This document shows, piece after piece, positions 63,584 to 64,000 of a DNA stretch of 64,000 nt. Each line of letters starts with the position of its first letter. The first letter of the stretch is position 1. Position numbers and translations under genes: made by a program. The stretch covers positions 32,780 through 96,779 of the forward strand of contig CAAHEC010000058.1 in assembly GCA_900772415.1 (NCBI GenBank). Reading direction: 5' to 3'. The notes below the pieces were generated by a model. That model saw nothing but the letters and a program-made list of their open reading frames with translations, did no database searches and was not told the DNA's origin. Source of the stretch: Bacilli bacterium (lineage in GTDB: Bacteria > Bacillota_I > Bacilli_A > RF39 > UBA660).

Positions 63584-64000
63584 TTATTCAATAGTAAATT
63601 CTACTGCTACATTGAAAGTTTCGTATTTTCCTTCTTCGTATTCATAGTCAATTTCTTTTATAATTCTGTAAGTTCCTTTTGCAAGTTTACCATATCCATG
63701 TTTCCAATTTATTTCAATTTCATTACTTTCTCCTGGTTTAATTCCATAAGCAGGCATTGTAAAATCTAATTCAACATTTATATGATGCCATTCTCCATCC
63801 TTTTTTATCTCAATTTCATAAGGGGTTCCATATTGAAAATTTTTAGCACTATTATTAGTTAAAACTAGAGTTGCACTTTTATTTGTTAATGTTCCCTCTT
63901 TAATAGTCATTATAACATCATTTTGTGAAACCTTAACATCAGACTTATTCCCTATATCAAATTCATTTTTTGACTTTCCACAACCTGTCATCCCCAATAC
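63584..64000 (-). CDS. Lipoprotein with Big_14-like Ig domain (5' end cut by window)
   Basis: The gene enters from the right edge; its start lies beyond 64000. The visible N-terminus is VLGMTGCGKSKN, whose MTGC is a lipobox, so the signal peptide is outside the window. The mature part resembles the bacterial Ig-like Big_14 pattern: LTNNSAKNFQYGTPYEIEI, KDGEWHHINV, YGIKPGESNEIEINWKHGYG, and KGTYRIIKEI. It probably sits on the outer face of the membrane. It is transcribed toward the XRE gene, possibly as a functional pair; its role is unknown. Confidence 0.75.
   Translation of the reverse strand, partial: VLGMTGCGKSKNEFDIGNKSDVKVSQNDVIMTIKEGTLTNKSATLVLTNNSAKNFQYGTPYEIEIKKDGEWHHINVELDFTMPAYGIKPGESNEIEINWKHGYGKLAKGTYRIIKEIDYEYEEGKYETFNVAVEFTIE

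Noticed and set aside
1..64000. CRISPR arrays, rRNA genes and insertion sequences.
   Set aside because: No regularly spaced repeats, no rRNA-like stretch and no transposase were found.

Overview
The window is AT-rich, tightly packed DNA from a low-GC Firmicutes-type bacterium, most likely a gut Bacilli lineage of the RF39/Erysipelotrichales kind. PolC, EzrA, RbgA, a YqzL-like microprotein between era and recO, single-chain GlyRS, RecD2 and three T-box leaders all fit. The standard code is in use: TGA ends rsmE, rimM and the patatin gene, and tryptophan is TGG. A wall is implied by murE and mltG. Placement is inferred from gene content only.

Layout. 0-7.2 kb: dnaJ, a sigma-70 factor with a long C-terminal extension, a CtpE-like P-type ATPase, and T-box-controlled metG. 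7.2-11.3 kb: an accessory patch with a retron (promoter, msr-msd RNA, reverse transcriptase, terminator), a short MurE, a broken thyA and an orphan Clp-type AAA+ module. 11.4-17.3 kb: ndk-rsmE-membrane protein-mtaB, a YhcG/DUF1016 nuclease remnant and recD2. 17.3-21.7 kb: small membrane proteins and two very large prepilin-like surface proteins in tandem. 21.7-32.1 kb: an alanine T-box operon (dNMP kinase-alaS-mltG), era-yqzL-recO, and a glycine T-box operon (unknown gene-glyS-unknown genes). 32.1-41.4 kb: rpsD on the minus strand with a leader, then ezrA, two exported or membrane proteins and polC. 41.6-52.5 kb: ygjP-like protease, SpoU methylase, rimM, an extended trmD, rplS with leader, lepB, a small basic protein coupled to an amidoligase, rbgA, rnhB, topA. 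52.6-59.9 kb: HD proteins, tRNA-Arg, CDF transporter, patatin, and an ArsR-metal ATPase operon with a clear operator. 59.9-64 kb: tRNA-Thr, then what looks like a mobile element: a large serine recombinase behind a leader-peptide/terminator arrangement, a hairpin-dense repeat region before a TTG-started RHH protein, a membrane-anchored XRE regulator with two spaced operators, and a lipoprotein cut by the window end.

Most of the window is housekeeping (translation, replication, division, wall). The most distinctive system is the retron: all diagnostic parts are visible (a1/a2 repeats, branching G, short-loop msr hairpin, msd hairpin, RT with NAxxH, catalytic YSDD and VTG), yet there is no recognisable effector. 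Other points of interest are the small protein/amidoligase pair, the attenuator-like leader of the recombinase, and the structured region with four copies of an 8-mer. All functional calls are from reading sequence by eye; no database search was run.
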